Source of the DNA: Candidatus Lindowiibacteriota bacterium
Lineage (GTDB): Bacteria > Lindowbacteria > 2-12-FULL-62-27
Reading direction: 5' to 3'
Assembly (NCBI GenBank): GCA_023249255.1
Contig: JAHFCY010000189.1
Span: forward strand, 1 to 6,658
DNA length: 6,658 nucleotides
Shown piece by piece: positions 6,314 through 6,658 of this stretch. Position numbers and translations under genes: made by a program. The notes beneath the pieces are model-generated. The model was not told the origin of the DNA. It worked only from the letters and a program-made list of their open reading frames with translations, and ran no database searches. Numbering within the stretch: the first letter of the stretch is position 1; each line of letters starts with the position of its first letter.

Positions 6314-6658
6314 ATGTTTGAGAAGAATAAGTTGGAGATTGCCCCGTTTCGCCTCTTGATCGTTGCCGCGATGTTCTGGACGGTGCTTCTGCCCCGGGCA
6401 TCACTTGCAAGAATCGTTTTCGTCCAACACATCCGCACGCTCGCGGGGCATGAAGGTTTGGTGAATTCCGTAGCGTTTTCGCCGGACGGGAAGACTCTGG
6501 CGTCGGGGAGTTATGACAATACCGTCAAACTGTGGGACGTTGGGAGCGGGAAGGTCATCCGCACGCTCACGGGACATGAGGATGTGTATGTGTACTCCGT
6601 AGCGTTTTCGCCGGACGGGAAGACTCTGGCGTCGGGGAGTAGTGATAGGACCGTCAAG
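6314..6658 (+). CDS. Exported WD40-repeat protein (partial, runs off the window)
   Basis: The first 115 residues are present with no stop before the window edge. Residues 12-32 form a signal peptide ([11 protein letters not shown], then Ala-Ser-Leu-Ala before Arg33), so the propeller is probably outside the cytoplasm. WD40 repeat 1 runs from about 40 (GH at 45-46, [11 protein letters not shown], then KLWD ending at 75). Repeat 2 runs from about 82 (GH at 87-88) and is cut at VK115. WD40 repeats build beta-propellers that hold partner proteins. The start is uncertain: ATG 6314 has no good ribosome site, and in-frame GTG 6305, ATG 6209 and ATG 6203 are possible. ATG 6203 has a GGAG eleven bases upstream but gives a long basic leader. 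I prefer 6314 because it yields a normal signal peptide. The gene is divergent from the antitoxin. Secreted WD40 proteins often occur fused to or near caspase-like proteases, so a link with the caspase gene is possible but unproven. Confidence 0.7.
   Translation, partial: MFEKNKLEIAPFRLLIVAAMFWTVLLPRASLARIVFVQHIRTLAGHEGLVNSVAFSPDGKTLASGSYDNTVKLWDVGSGKVIRTLTGHEDVYVYSVAFSPDGKTLASGSSDRTVK
6467..6640 (+). repeat. Near-identical WD40 repeat units at DNA level
   Basis: A 45-bp block at 6467-6511 recurs without change at 6596-6640, 129 bp (43 codons) later; it encodes [15 protein letters not shown]. The flanking GH-encoding segments (from 6431 and 6557) are also similar but offset by 126 bp, because repeat 2 has one extra codon in its GHEDVYVY loop. 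This suggests recent unit duplication or gene conversion. Confidence 0.85.

Noticed and set aside
1-6658. CRISPR array, tRNA, rRNA or transposase
   Set aside because: No regular short repeats with spacers, no cloverleaf or ribosomal sequence, and no transposase motif or insertion-sequence ends were seen by eye. The only periodic repeats are coding Sel1 and WD40 units.

Overview
This is a gene-dense window of roughly 53-55% G+C (estimated by eye) from a Gram-negative (diderm) bacterium. The diderm call rests on two predicted lipoproteins with outer-membrane type sorting residues (Cys-Gln) and on a CsgG/FlgO-like secreted protein. Sel1, PEGA, caspase-like and WD40 proteins together with a small toxin-antitoxin pair suggest a large, complex genome, possibly from an uncultured lineage. 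No marker gene fixes the phylum, and I do not name one.

Layout. Four co-directional plus-strand genes occupy 131-5640, with gaps of 46, 117 and 55 bp. They are: (1) a secreted 554-aa protein with a CsgG/FlgO-like domain, a proline-rich linker and an unrecognised C-terminal part; (2) a 314-aa LPP20-like lipoprotein; (3) a second, shorter LPP20-like lipoprotein of 217 aa; (4) a 675-aa exported protein with five Sel1 repeats, a PEGA domain and a caspase-like (C14) protease domain. The protease keeps its catalytic His and Cys and has a textbook EF-hand calcium loop near its C-terminus. A GC-rich hairpin lies between genes 3 and 4. Next, on the minus strand and tail to tail with the caspase gene, comes a RelE/ParE-family toxin-antitoxin operon (6157-5670). 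Its predicted promoter carries a perfect inverted repeat exactly filling the -10/-35 spacer. Divergent from it, a plus-strand gene with a signal peptide and WD40 repeats starts near 6314 and runs off the window. Its two visible repeats share a 45-bp block that is identical at DNA level.

How the genes may work together (inference). All four leading genes encode envelope proteins. CsgG/FlgO-type proteins and LPP20-type lipoproteins occur together in outer-membrane assemblies, such as FlgO/FlgP at the Vibrio flagellar base. Here that pair sits beside an exported caspase-like protease with protein-interaction repeats and a possible calcium switch, and no flagellar or curli gene is visible. The best candidate for something undescribed is therefore a periplasmic or outer-membrane complex in which CsgG/LPP20 components work with a calcium-responsive caspase. 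The exported WD40 protein is a possible additional partner, with the toxin-antitoxin pair lying between them. This rests on context alone.
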